From the NCBI RefSeq assembly GCF_902364025.1, contig NZ_CABJCG010000024.1, positions 1 to 51,435 of the forward strand: a stretch of DNA of 51,435 nucleotides. Direction: 5' to 3'. Of this stretch, positions 24,969 through 33,232 are shown one piece after another. This DNA comes from Enterocloster lavalensis. Its GTDB lineage: Bacteria > Bacillota > Clostridia > Lachnospirales > Lachnospiraceae. Every line of letters starts with the position of its first letter. Position 1 is the first letter of the stretch. Below the pieces are notes generated by a model that worked only from the letters and a program-made list of their open reading frames with translations, was not told where the DNA came from and made no database searches. Both the position numbers and the translations under genes were made by a program.

Positions 24969-24997
24969 TTTACAAATCCCCGCGTTTTCGTTAATAT
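24969..24997 (+). promoter_or_regulatory. Likely promoter of the M20 amidohydrolase gene
   Basis: TTTACA (24969-24974), a 17-base spacer and TAATAT (24992-24997). Confidence 0.6.
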
Positions 24998-25060
24998 TAC
25001 ACTATAAGGAAGCCACCCCACAATTTATAACCTATTTGCGGCCTCCAAAAAGGAGAGAGA

Positions 25061-26401
25061 ATGGACAAAATTGAACAGAAAATCGTAGATTTAATCGAGC
25101 GGCATAAAGATGAGATCATCGCCATCGGAAGAGATATCTGGAAGGAACCTGAGCTTGGATACAAGGAATATCAGACGTCCGGAAAGTTCTGCCGGTATCT
25201 GGAAAAGTTTGGAATCGAGGCGGAAACCGGGCTGGCAATCACGGGGGCCAAAGGTTATTTAAAGGGAGCCGGCGCACCTGGACCCACCGTCGCTCTGATC
25301 GGGGAAATGGACGCCCTGCCTATGGCGGACAGTCCCTACGCCGGGCGGGAGACAGGGGCGGCCCACTGCTGCGGGCACAATGCGCAGATGGCGGGCATGA
25401 TGGGCGCGCTGTATGCGCTCTGCGACGCCCAGGTGCAGGAGGCCATGGACGGCAACGTGGTGTTTTTCGCGGTGCCGGCCGAGGAATTTGTGGAGATGGA
25501 GTTCAAACACGGGCTGATGGAGGAGGGGAAGATCGCCTTCGGAGGAGGAAAATCAGAGCTGATCCGGGAGGGAGCCTTTGACGACATCGACGTTGCGGTG
25601 GGACATCACATTGCGCCCGGTATTTCCCTGGCGCTGTCCAATCACCGGTCCAACGGTTTTATGAGTAAGATCGTCCGCTTTCACGGGATACCGGCCCATG
25701 CGGCGGAAGCGCCCTGGAGCGGGGTGGACGCGCTGAGCGCGGCGGCCCTGGGAATCCAGGCAGTCAACGCCCAGCGGGAATTTTTCCGGGATCAGGACAC
25801 CGTGCGGGTGCACGGCTTTATCTCCAAGGGCGGAGAGGCCATGAACGTGATCGCGGACAATGTGACCATGGAATATTCCGTGCGGGCCAACAATATTCCG
25901 GCCATTCTGGACGCCAGCCGCAAATTCGACCGCGCCATGCGTTCCGGCGCGGTGGCCACTGGCTGCGGCGCGGAGATCATTACGATGCCGGGGTATCTGC
26001 CTGTTATGCCGGCCGGGGATACCCGGGCCGTCGAGGAGGCCATTTTGGCCGCGGCGGGCAGCTATGAGGTGGCAACGCACGATCCGGGCATCGTCATGGG
26101 CGGATCCACGGATTTCGGCGAGGTGTCGCAGATTCTTCCGCTTCTGCAGTTCAACACGGGCGGCTACACCCACGAGCTGCACAATAAAGAGATGCACCCC
26201 ACCGACGAGTATCTGGCCTATGTGGTGACCGCCAAGGTATTTGCCCTCACGGCGTACAACCTGCTGAAAAACAACGGCGCATATGCCAGAGCGCTGATAA
26301 AACAGCATGAGGCGGTTCTCACAAAGGAGTCTTATATCCAATATATGGAAAAACACAGTCGGGTGGAGACGATTCCGATGGAGCCGGTTGTGATGGAATA
26401 A
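25061..26401 (+). CDS. M20 family amidohydrolase (AbgB/HipO-like)
   Basis: A 446-residue metal-dependent amidohydrolase. The metal ligands and catalytic residues are suggested by GEMDALP, CGHNAQM (where CGHDAH is usual), PAEEF and GHHIAPG, and by a late His in YTHELHNKEMHP. The dimerisation domain (about 200-310) includes FHGIPAHAAEAPW. Such enzymes remove acyl or aminoacyl groups from amino acid conjugates, for example p-aminobenzoyl-glutamate. Asn and Gln in place of Asp and His in the CGHDAH box recall AbgB. It starts a two-gene unit with the ATC hydrolase-like gene. RBS AAAAGGAGAGAG. Confidence 0.85.
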   Translation: MDKIEQKIVDLIERHKDEIIAIGRDIWKEPELGYKEYQTSGKFCRYLEKFGIEAETGLAITGAKGYLKGAGAPGPTVALIGEMDALPMADSPYAGRETGAAHCCGHNAQMAGMMGALYALCDAQVQEAMDGNVVFFAVPAEEFVEMEFKHGLMEEGKIAFGGGKSELIREGAFDDIDVAVGHHIAPGISLALSNHRSNGFMSKIVRFHGIPAHAAEAPWSGVDALSAAALGIQAVNAQREFFRDQDTVRVHGFISKGGEAMNVIADNVTMEYSVRANNIPAILDASRKFDRAMRSGAVATGCGAEIITMPGYLPVMPAGDTRAVEEAILAAAGSYEVATHDPGIVMGGSTDFGEVSQILPLLQFNTGGYTHELHNKEMHPTDEYLAYVVTAKVFALTAYNLLKNNGAYARALIKQHEAVLTKESYIQYMEKHSRVETIPMEPVVME

Positions 26402-26588
26402 CGTATGTGCTGGAATAACGTTTGTGCGCCGGACGGCAGGTTTCCGGACCGCCGTTGACAGGGTTTTGTGCAGCCCCGGATTCAGATTCCGTTGGCCTGG
26501 GGATCGGGGATCGTCAGCACGGTCCGCAGCCGGGATAGATCCGTCCGGGGAGAATCAATCAGTGAGGAAAAATGGGAGGAACAACCAT

Positions 26589-27284
26589 ATGGGATTTAAC
26601 GAAAAAGTGCACGCGTATATCGCGGCGAAGTTTTATGTGTATCTGACGGAAGCCTTTGGAGAGCGGGGGAAAATGGCGTTTATCCATGCCACCCAGTATT
26701 ACGCGGAGCAGCGCGGGCGCCGGATGGCCCAGCGGGCGATCCGGGACGGCAAGGAGCTGACACCCGCCAATTATTACCGCTATGGAGAATGGGTGGGCAC
26801 GGAGGATATGAAAGCGGAAGGCTGCGGCAATGCCATGACCTACCAGTCCTACCGGCCGGAGGCGGTGATGCACATCACCCAATGCCCCTGGTGCGCCCAG
26901 TTTAAGGAGATGGGATTAAACGCCACGGCAGGCGCGGAATACTGCAGACACCTGGACAATTCCATTGTCCGGGGCTTCAACCCCTATCTGACCTACGAGG
27001 TGGATCAGACCCTGCAGACCGCCGATTACTGTATTCACAGGATGAAGGACGTGGATTTTGACGGGGACACGGATTTGAGCAAAAAGCCGGAAAATCTGAG
27101 AGATTTTGAATACCATTGCGCCCATTCCTACTGGGCTTACAGCGAGGTGGCCGCTGCTATTTTTAAAAGCGGGGGAGAGGCTGTGAGCAATAACGTGATG
27201 TCGGATTTTGCACAGGATTACGGCAGAGAGATGGCGGATATTCTGGCCGGATACCGCTACACCAATTTCAACGTATGCGATTAG
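26589..27284 (+). CDS. L-2-amino-thiazoline-4-carboxylic acid hydrolase family protein
   Basis: A 231-residue protein of the L-ATC hydrolase family, recognised by ITQCPWCAQFKEMGL, the Cys in AEYCRHLDN, and GFNPYLTYEVDQTLQ followed by DYCIH. The founding enzyme in Pseudomonas opens the thiazoline ring of ATC to give N-carbamoyl-L-cysteine on the way to L-cysteine. Most clostridial members are untested. The start at 26589 follows GGGAGGA; the frame is open 55 codons further but without a ribosome site. It lies 187 bp after the M20 gene and ends before a strong hairpin. Confidence 0.8.
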   Translation: MGFNEKVHAYIAAKFYVYLTEAFGERGKMAFIHATQYYAEQRGRRMAQRAIRDGKELTPANYYRYGEWVGTEDMKAEGCGNAMTYQSYRPEAVMHITQCPWCAQFKEMGLNATAGAEYCRHLDNSIVRGFNPYLTYEVDQTLQTADYCIHRMKDVDFDGDTDLSKKPENLRDFEYHCAHSYWAYSEVAAAIFKSGGEAVSNNVMSDFAQDYGREMADILAGYRYTNFNVCD

Positions 27285-27295
27285 GAAATCGTATA

Positions 27296-27338
27296 ACAAA
27301 TCCCCAAAGAGCACAGACTGTTCTTTGGGGATTTGTCT
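27296..27338. terminator. Terminator, perfect 15-bp stem
   Basis: ACAAATCCCCAAAGA (27296-27310) pairs perfectly with TCTTTGGGGATTTGT (27322-27336), followed by CTTT. It closes the M20/ATC hydrolase unit. Confidence 0.8.
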
Positions 27339-27464
27339 TTGCCGCCCCGCCGCGTGTAAAAATCGCGGCGCTGTGGCCGGGGCGCAAGCCGGATTCCCAC
27401 AGCCCGGACCTGCCTGAGGATGTGGCGCTTCGGAGAAAACCGGATATCTGTGAGGAGAGATCAT

Positions 27465-29606
27465 ATGAGGAAGAAAAACGCGAAACTGTGGTTGGCTGTG
27501 GTGGTTGGGGCCGCTGTGCTCGCCCTGTCCGCCTGCAGGGCGAAATCCCCCGCCCCGCCGTCCGCGCAGAGCTCCGGCGCAGGCAGTTTTGCCGCCGGGG
27601 AAGGCCGGGAAAATTCCGGTTCACCGACAGTGGGTCCCGAAGCTCCGGCCAATCCCCCGTCCGCCGCCCCGGCCGCAGAGGGACAGGCTGCGAAATCCCG
27701 GCTGCGCCCCCGCCTGGAGGACGACTATTACGAGTACGTCAACTGGGATATTCTCAGCAAGACACGGATTCCGGGGGATTCCAGCTCCTGGAGTTATCTC
27801 TACCAGCTGAACCAGGACGCCTATGCGAGACTGGATCAACTGTTAAAGGAGACTGTAAAGAAGCGCCCATCCCTGGAAATGGGATCCACGGAGCAGAAGA
27901 TCGCAGACTTTTATCGGACTGCGCTGGACGAGGACGCCCGCGCCGCGGCCGGGCTCGGAGGTCTGGCCCCTTACCTGGAATCCGTCCGCAGTGCCGCTAC
28001 CATTCCCCAATACCTGGAAAGCCTGTCCCGACTCCGCCGGGACCTGGGGCTGACCAGTCTGATCAACGTCCAGAAAACCGAGGATCTGCGTGATTCCAGC
28101 CGGTATGTGTACTGCTTTTTTCAGCCGGATCTGGGACCGGGGAAGGAGACTCTGGAGGACGGGACCATGGGATCGTTTCTGGACGAATACCAGGGTTATA
28201 TCGGGCGGGTGATGGAGTACAGCGGCATGGAGCCAGGGGACGCGAAAAAGGCTGCGTCCGAAATTCTGGCGTTTCAGCGGGAACTGGCCGCGGCCACGCT
28301 GCCGCTGAGCCGCAGGCAGGACCCGGATGTCTATTACAATCCGTACACCGCAGCCCAGCTGCAGCAGCTTTTGTCAAATGTGGACGTACCAGCTTATCTG
28401 GACGCCCTGGGAATCGCAGGCCGTGACTTTTACGTGGTGACGGATGTGAAGGCGCTTGAAGCCTGCAATGACTGGCTCACCGAAGATCACCTGGAGCTGC
28501 TGAAAAATTACACCGTGTTCTGCCTGTTGAGCGATATGAGCCTGTATCTGACGCCGCAGATGCAAGGCAACGCCCTGGCCTGGCACAATTTTCAGAACGG
28601 AATCGCGGAGATGAAGGCCGCGGACAAGCTGGCGGGCGAGATGACGCAGTCCATGTTCGGCTTTGAGTTTGGCCGCCTGTATGCGGAACAATGCTTTTCC
28701 GGGCAGGACAAGGAAAATGTGACCGCCATGATCCGGCAGATTCTGGCCGCATACAAGAAACGGATACTGGCCCTGGACTGGATGGGGGATGAGACCAAGG
28801 CCAACGCGGTGAAAAAGCTGGATTCCATGACGCTCAAGGTGGGATATCCCGACCATTTTACCGACGTCCACGCTACGGCCAGGATCACCCCGCCGGAGCA
28901 GGGCGGGACGCTGATCGGCAACGTCCTGGCGCTTATGCGCGCGGAGACCGCGTTCGACCTGGAGGAAGGGAAAAAGCCGGTGGACAAGGAAAAATGGGCC
29001 ATGACGCCCCAGACGGTCAACGCATACTACAATCCCTCGGGCAATGAAATCGTATTTCCGGCGGGAATCCTGCAGGAGCCGTTTTACAGTCCCGAGGCGG
29101 ATCTGGCCACCGACATGGGCGGGATCGGCATGGTGATCGCCCACGAGATCAGCCACGCATTCGATTCCTCCGGGGCTATGTACGACGAGAAGGGAAATTA
29201 CAAGATGTGGTGGACCGAGGAGGACCTGGAGAATTTCCGGGCCCTGGCCGGGAAGGTGGCGGACTATTACGACGGACAGGAGGGATTTGAGGGCCGTTTT
29301 GTAAACGGTGAGCAGACGCTGGGAGAGAACATCGCGGACTTGGGCAGCCTTTCCTGCGTCACCTCCATTGTGGGGGACGACACGGACGGACTGCGGGCGC
29401 TGTTCAACCGGTTTGCCACCATCTGGGCCTCCAAATATACGGACGAGGCCATGATCCGGCGGCTGAACACGGATGTGCACTCCCCGGCAAAAGTCCGGGT
29501 CAACGCGGTTCTGCGCAACACCGACGCATTTTACCTGGCCTATCCTCAGCTCAGGGAGGGTGACAAAATGTATCTCGCGCCGGAACAGCGGGTTGGAATC
29601 TGGTAG
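27465..29606 (+). CDS. pepO: M13 family metallopeptidase lipoprotein (PepO-like)
   Basis: A 713-residue zinc peptidase of the neprilysin family. A lipoprotein signal ends in LSAC, followed by a Pro/Ala/Ser-rich linker to about residue 80. The zinc site is VIAHEISHAFDSSGA (HExxH) with the third ligand in ENIADLGS, and the substrate-binding NAYYNPSGNEIVFPAGIL lies before it. The end RVGIW resembles the usual RVxxW of the family. It should sit on the outer face of the membrane and cut peptides. The start at 27465 follows GAGGAGAG. Single gene, bounded by hairpins on both sides. Confidence 0.92.
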   Translation: MRKKNAKLWLAVVVGAAVLALSACRAKSPAPPSAQSSGAGSFAAGEGRENSGSPTVGPEAPANPPSAAPAAEGQAAKSRLRPRLEDDYYEYVNWDILSKTRIPGDSSSWSYLYQLNQDAYARLDQLLKETVKKRPSLEMGSTEQKIADFYRTALDEDARAAAGLGGLAPYLESVRSAATIPQYLESLSRLRRDLGLTSLINVQKTEDLRDSSRYVYCFFQPDLGPGKETLEDGTMGSFLDEYQGYIGRVMEYSGMEPGDAKKAASEILAFQRELAAATLPLSRRQDPDVYYNPYTAAQLQQLLSNVDVPAYLDALGIAGRDFYVVTDVKALEACNDWLTEDHLELLKNYTVFCLLSDMSLYLTPQMQGNALAWHNFQNGIAEMKAADKLAGEMTQSMFGFEFGRLYAEQCFSGQDKENVTAMIRQILAAYKKRILALDWMGDETKANAVKKLDSMTLKVGYPDHFTDVHATARITPPEQGGTLIGNVLALMRAETAFDLEEGKKPVDKEKWAMTPQTVNAYYNPSGNEIVFPAGILQEPFYSPEADLATDMGGIGMVIAHEISHAFDSSGAMYDEKGNYKMWWTEEDLENFRALAGKVADYYDGQEGFEGRFVNGEQTLGENIADLGSLSCVTSIVGDDTDGLRALFNRFATIWASKYTDEAMIRRLNTDVHSPAKVRVNAVLRNTDAFYLAYPQLREGDKMYLAPEQRVGIW

Positions 29607-29652
29607 AAAAAGGTTATCCGGTCCGGTACTGGGCGCGCGTTTCGTTTAATGT

Positions 29653-29690
29653 AAGGGGCCATCGCCGCAGCCTGCGGGCGGTGGCCCCTT
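29653..29690 (+). terminator. Terminator after the M13 peptidase gene
   Basis: AAGGGGCCATCGCC (29653-29666) pairs with GGCGGTGGCCCCTT (29677-29690), one G-T pair. Only a short T tract follows. Confidence 0.65.
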
Positions 29691-29743
29691 CACAGCCCCG
29701 GAGTTTAGGGGGACAGCATTTGTCAGTATCGAAAAGAAACCAA

Positions 29744-29820
29744 GTATCTAAATGGAAGCTAGCCCACTTGAAAGTGCGTTCTTCCCTCAAAGGCCATACC
29801 GGTCTATAATACAGTCATAG
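29744..29820 (+). promoter_or_regulatory. Promoter with candidate HxlR operator, PNPOx gene
   Basis: GTATCTAAATG (29744-29754) and CCACTTGAAAGTGCGT (29764-29779) lie upstream of TATAAT (29815-29820). No good -35 box is found 17 bases before the TATAAT. Both motifs recur near the HxlR gene at 31584 and 31650-31679. CACTT/AAGTG in the second motif is an inverted repeat. Confidence 0.5.
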
Positions 29821-29878
29821 GAAACGGCCGGTTCCTGACGGAAACAATCATTGATTTGAGGGAAAGGATTGAAACTTC

Positions 29879-30274
29879 ATGAAAAAAGTGATAGAATTTT
29901 TGCAGGCAAATCCGGTGCAGTATCTGGCAACCGTGGGCAGGGATGGGAAGGCAAAGTGCCGCCCGTTTATGTTCTGCTTTGAGAAGGACGGGAAGCTCTG
30001 GTTCTGTACCAACAGCCAAAAGGACGTTTATCAGGATATGCAGGCCAACCCGCAGGTGGAGGTGAGCGTGTCCGACGCCGGTTTCGCCTGGCTGCGCCTG
30101 AACGGCAAAGCGGTGTTTGAGAACAACATGGAGGTGAAGGAAGCCTGCATGGCCAACCCGATTGTAAAGGGGCAGTACGCCAGGGCGGACAATCCGATTT
30201 TCGAGGTGTTTTACCTGGAAGATCCCCACGGCGTGATCGCTGATTTTTCCGGCAATCCGCCCTATGAATTCTGA
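29879..30274 (+). CDS. Pyridoxamine 5'-phosphate oxidase family flavoprotein
   Basis: A 131-residue split-barrel protein. YLATVGRDGKAKCRPFMF and KLWFCTNSQKDVYQDM are the FMN-binding strands of the PNPOx-like fold, as in general stress and FMN-binding proteins. The substrate is unknown; many members bind FMN or F420 and reduce small molecules. It precedes an FMN riboswitch and a riboflavin transporter, and its promoter shares sequence blocks with that of the second PNPOx-type gene at 31749. RBS GGAAAGG. Confidence 0.85.
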   Translation: MKKVIEFLQANPVQYLATVGRDGKAKCRPFMFCFEKDGKLWFCTNSQKDVYQDMQANPQVEVSVSDAGFAWLRLNGKAVFENNMEVKEACMANPIVKGQYARADNPIFEVFYLEDPHGVIADFSGNPPYEF

Positions 30275-30295
30275 TCTGAAATTACATAAACACAA

Positions 30296-30414
30296 TCTCT
30301 TTGGGGCAGGTGAAATTCCTGACCGGTGGTGACAGTCCACGAGCGGCGGCCAATGGCTGCGGTTGATCCGGTGAGATTCCGGAACCGACGGTATAGTCCG
30401 GATGGGAAAAGAGG
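30296..30414 (+). ncRNA. FMN riboswitch (RFN element)
   Basis: The conserved RFN blocks are present in order: GGGGCAGGTGAAATTCC, CTGACCGGTGGT, AGTCCACGAG, TTGATCCGGTGAGATTCCGG, AACCGACGGTATAGTCCGGATG. The closing P1 stem pairs CTCTTT at the start with AAGAG at the end. It precedes the riboflavin transporter gene and should turn it off when FMN is plentiful, via the terminator at 30494-30521. Confidence 0.96.
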
Positions 30415-30493
30415 AAAAACGGCAATCGATGCCGCAGCGTTGTGTCTGGATGACAGGCCACAAGCGCAGGCGGCGTATTTGGCGGCATTCCGG

Positions 30494-30521
30494 CCCGGGA
30501 GATGTGATCCCGGGTCTTTTT
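30494..30521 (+). terminator. Riboswitch-controlled terminator
   Basis: CCCGGGA (30494-30500) pairs with TCCCGGG (30508-30514), then TCTTTTT. It is the expression platform of the FMN riboswitch. Confidence 0.85.
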
Positions 30522-30567
30522 GTCGTATGCAATGGGCCGGGGGTTCAAACATGAAGGAGGCGTCAAG

Positions 30568-31233
30568 ATGAAACAAACATGCCAGGATGCAGCGCGGGAA
30601 GCGCTTGCAGAGAAAACAGCAGCAAAGAGCAGGGCCGGAGGCATCGCGGTCAGGCCCCTGGTTTTGAGCGCATTTATGGGAGCCGTCAGCGCGGTGTTGA
30701 TGGCGATGGAATTTCCGGTGCCGCTGGCGCCGGGATTTGTGAAAATGGACTTTTCCGACCTGCCGGTGATTCTGGGGGGATTTATCATGGGGCCCCTGGC
30801 CGGAATGCGGATCATCGCGGTGAAGATCGGCCTGAGCTTTCTGCTGAAAGGCACCGTCACCATGGGCGTTGGAGAGCTGGCGAATATGATCGGCAGCGTC
30901 AGCTACATGCTGCCCGCCGTGCTCCTGTACCGCAGGTGGCACACCCGCAGGGGAGCGGCTCTCTCCCTGGCCGCGGCCACAGCCTGCGCGGCCGCCTCAG
31001 CTCTGCTCTACAACCTGTTCCTGATCTTTCCGGTCTATGCCCGGCTGTACGGCATGAGCATGGACAGCATCGTGGCCATGGCAAGAGCCACCTCCCCGTG
31101 GGTGACGGACCTGTTTTCCATGATGCTGTTCTCCATGCTGCCTTTCAACCTGTTTAAATACGCCAGTGTCTCCGTCATTGCGTTTCTTGTCTATAAGCGG
31201 TTGAGACGGCTGTTAAAGGGCTGGTCGGACTGA
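30568..31233 (+). CDS. ribU: Riboflavin ECF transporter S component
   Basis: A 221-residue membrane protein with about six membrane segments. Family marks are MEFPVPLAPGFVKMDFSDLP and the PVILGGFIMGPLAG segment, typical of RibU S components, which bind riboflavin and work with shared EcfA/A'/T units encoded elsewhere. The FMN riboswitch directly upstream confirms the substrate class. The start at 30568 follows AAGGAGG. It converges on hxlR, with only 2 bp between the two ends. Confidence 0.93.
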   Translation: MKQTCQDAAREALAEKTAAKSRAGGIAVRPLVLSAFMGAVSAVLMAMEFPVPLAPGFVKMDFSDLPVILGGFIMGPLAGMRIIAVKIGLSFLLKGTVTMGVGELANMIGSVSYMLPAVLLYRRWHTRRGAALSLAAATACAAASALLYNLFLIFPVYARLYGMSMDSIVAMARATSPWVTDLFSMMLFSMLPFNLFKYASVSVIAFLVYKRLRRLLKGWSD

Positions 31234-31235
31234 GG

Positions 31236-31565
31236 TCAGTTGATTTTCTTTTTGTAGCCGTCGCCCCAGGCCACCATGCTGTCCAAAATGGGCTTTAAGC
31301 TGTAGCCGGTCTCCGTCAGGGTGTATTCCACCCGGGGCGGAACCTCGGCATAGACTTTTCGGCTGACCAGCCCGGCGGCCTCCATGGCCCGCAGGTGGCT
31401 GGTCAGGACCTTCTGGGTGATCCCGGTGACCGAGCGCATGAGTTCGTTGAACCGCTTGGTGCCGGTCAGCAGGTCACGGATGATGAGCACCTTCCACTTG
31501 TCGCCGATCAGCTGCAGGGTGATTTCCACGGGGCAGTCCGGCATTTTCCTGGTATTCGCTTCCAT
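31236..31565 (-). CDS. HxlR family transcriptional regulator
   Basis: A 109-residue winged-helix regulator with the HxlR core: CPVEITLQLIGDKWKVLIIRDL, KRFNELMRSVTGITQKVLT, and RKVYAEVPPRVEYTLTETG. HxlR proteins often sense electrophiles or redox change through Cys; here only Cys10 is present, in the position conserved in the family. It is divergent from the PNPOx-ferredoxin/sirtuin/macrodomain operon and shares the spacer with it, so it probably controls that operon and itself. RBS AAGGAGG on the minus strand. Confidence 0.92.
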   Translation of the reverse strand: MEANTRKMPDCPVEITLQLIGDKWKVLIIRDLLTGTKRFNELMRSVTGITQKVLTSHLRAMEAAGLVSRKVYAEVPPRVEYTLTETGYSLKPILDSMVAWGDGYKKKIN

Positions 31566-31583
31566 CGGTCAAACACCTCCTTG

Positions 31584-31636
31584 GTATCCAAATGACTGTT
31601 TGGAACTATTATATACCATTACGGGACCGCCGGCAA
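31584..31636 (-). promoter_or_regulatory. hxlR promoter and overlapping candidate operator
   Basis: On the minus strand: TTGCCG (31631-31636), a 17-base spacer and TATAAT (31608-31613). Just downstream, over the expected start point, lies an inverted repeat CCAAA/TTTGG that contains GTATCCAAATG (31584-31594, + strand). This suits autorepression. Confidence 0.6.
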
Positions 31637-31649
31637 GTCTAACAGTATA

Positions 31650-31710
31650 CATTTGATACTATGCCACTTTTCAGTGCGTAATTTACGGGGAAGAGCGGCG
31701 GCGGTAAAAT
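31650..31710 (+). promoter_or_regulatory. Promoter and candidate HxlR operator, PNPOx-ferredoxin operon
   Basis: CATTTGATAC (31650-31659; inverse GTATCAAATG) and CCACTTTTCAGTGCGT (31664-31679) lie just before TTTACG (31682-31687), a 17-base spacer and TAAAAT (31705-31710). Both blocks match those upstream of the PNPOx gene at 29879. Confidence 0.55.
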
Positions 31711-31748
31711 GGGGGAAAGGATATGGAATCAGGAAAGGATGAAGCGTT

Positions 31749-32387
31749 ATGGAAACCAGAGATTATCTGCGGATATTAAAAGATGAGATTCATTCCACCG
31801 TGTTCGCCACAGTGGACGAGGACGGCCTGCCCGTGACCCGGGTGATCGATATCATGCTTGTGGATGAGGACAGCCTGTATTTCATCACAGCCAAAGGCAA
31901 GGAGTTTTACCGGCAGCTGATGAATCAGCGCTATGTGGCGGTCAGCGGCATGACCGGCGGCGAGGGCTCCATGGAGAAAAAAGCGGTGTCCGTCCGCGGC
32001 CGGGTGGCAAACCTGGGGGACAGACTGCTGGATCAGGTGTTTGCGGAAAATCCCTATATGGCGGAGATTTACCCCACCCGGGAGAGCCGCCGGGCGCTGG
32101 AGGTGTTCCGGCTGTACGAGGGCCGGGGAGAGTATTTCGACTTATCCGCCAAGCCCATTATCCGCCGCAGCTTCCGCTTGGGGGAGGGGGACGGACCGGG
32201 ACAGCAGCAGGAGGGCTATCACATCACAGCGGACTGCGACGTCTGCGGCCTCTGTCTGTCCCAATGTCCCCAGAACTGCATCGACAGCAGCCGGACGCCC
32301 TATAAAATCCAGGCGGAGCACTGTCTGCACTGCGGAAACTGCGTGGAAATCTGCCCGCGAGGGGCGGCCAGGGGAGGAGTTAAATGA
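31749..32387 (+). CDS. PNPOx-like flavoprotein fused to a two-cluster ferredoxin
   Basis: A 212-residue fusion. Residues 1-145 are a pyridoxamine 5'-phosphate oxidase-like split barrel (FATVDEDGLPVTRVID; LYFITAKGKEFYRQL). Residues 160-205 carry two 4Fe-4S sites: Cys163, 166, 169, 173 and Cys192, 195, 198, 202, in the bacterial ferredoxin pattern. The protein could pass electrons from a ferredoxin-linked donor to a bound flavin and then to an unknown acceptor. Its stop overlaps the start of the sirtuin gene (ATGA), so the two are translationally coupled. Likely controlled by the divergent HxlR gene. Confidence 0.88.
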   Translation: METRDYLRILKDEIHSTVFATVDEDGLPVTRVIDIMLVDEDSLYFITAKGKEFYRQLMNQRYVAVSGMTGGEGSMEKKAVSVRGRVANLGDRLLDQVFAENPYMAEIYPTRESRRALEVFRLYEGRGEYFDLSAKPIIRRSFRLGEGDGPGQQQEGYHITADCDVCGLCLSQCPQNCIDSSRTPYKIQAEHCLHCGNCVEICPRGAARGGVK

Positions 32388-33232
32388 ACGGGAAGGTGGA
32401 GCTGATCCGGGAAAAGCTGCAGGAGGCACAGGCGGTGGTGATTGGAGCGGGCGCAGGTCTCTCCGCCGCCGCGGGGCTCACCTACGGGGGAGAGCGGTTC
32501 CAGCGGTATTTCGGGGATTTTATCCGCAAATACGGGATGACGGACATGTATTCCGCCGGTTTCTACCCCTTTGAGACCCAGGAGGAGAAATGGGCTTACT
32601 GGAGCCGCCATATTTATTACAACCGCTACGACCAGCCGGCGGGAAACGCTTATCTGGATCTGTGCCGCCTGGTGCGGGACAAAGAATATTTTGTGCTGAC
32701 CACCAATGTGGACCACCAGTTCTGGCTGGCCGGGTTTGATGACCGGCGGATTTTTGCCACCCAGGGGGACTACGGGCTGTTTCAGTGCGCCAGGGCCTGC
32801 CATCAAACGCTGTACGGCAACGAGGCTCAGGTCCGGGAGATGGTGGCCCGCCAGAAGGATTGCAGGATTCCCGCGGAGCTGGTGCCAAGATGCCCGGTCT
32901 GTGGAGGTAGGATGGAGGTAAATCTCCGCTGTGACGGGAATTTTGTGGAGGACGGGGCCTGGGAGCAGGCGGCGCTGCGTTACCAAAACTTTTTACAGGA
33001 AAATAAACGGGAGAGGATGGTGTTTCTGGAGCTTGGGGTGGGGATGAACACCCCCGGCATCATCAAGTTTCCATTCTGGCAGATGACCGCCCGGCGGCCC
33101 CAGGCGTTTTACATCTGCATAAATCTGGATCAGGCCTGGGCGCCGGAAGAGATCCGGGACCGTTCCCTGTGCCTGAACGGGGATATGGGTCCGGTTCTGG
33201 AGGCGCTGGCGGGAAGGAGGGAAATGGGATGA
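32384..33232 (+). CDS. Class M sirtuin (SirTM), probable protein ADP-ribosyltransferase
   Basis: A 282-residue Sir2-fold protein. NAD-binding GAGAGLSAAAG begins at residue 21, TTNVDHQF at 106, and zinc Cys are 135, 139, 170 and 173. In deacylating sirtuins a catalytic His stands in the HGN motif; here ATQGDYG puts Gln127 there, the mark of SirTM enzymes, which ADP-ribosylate proteins instead of deacylating them. In Staphylococcus and Streptococcus SirTM pairs with a macrodomain hydrolase and acts on a lipoylated GcvH-like protein. Here the macrodomain is the next gene (ATGA overlap) but no GcvH-L or LplA2 is seen; the upstream partner is a flavin/ferredoxin protein. Confidence 0.88.
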   Translation: MNGKVELIREKLQEAQAVVIGAGAGLSAAAGLTYGGERFQRYFGDFIRKYGMTDMYSAGFYPFETQEEKWAYWSRHIYYNRYDQPAGNAYLDLCRLVRDKEYFVLTTNVDHQFWLAGFDDRRIFATQGDYGLFQCARACHQTLYGNEAQVREMVARQKDCRIPAELVPRCPVCGGRMEVNLRCDGNFVEDGAWEQAALRYQNFLQENKRERMVFLELGVGMNTPGIIKFPFWQMTARRPQAFYICINLDQAWAPEEIRDRSLCLNGDMGPVLEALAGRREMG

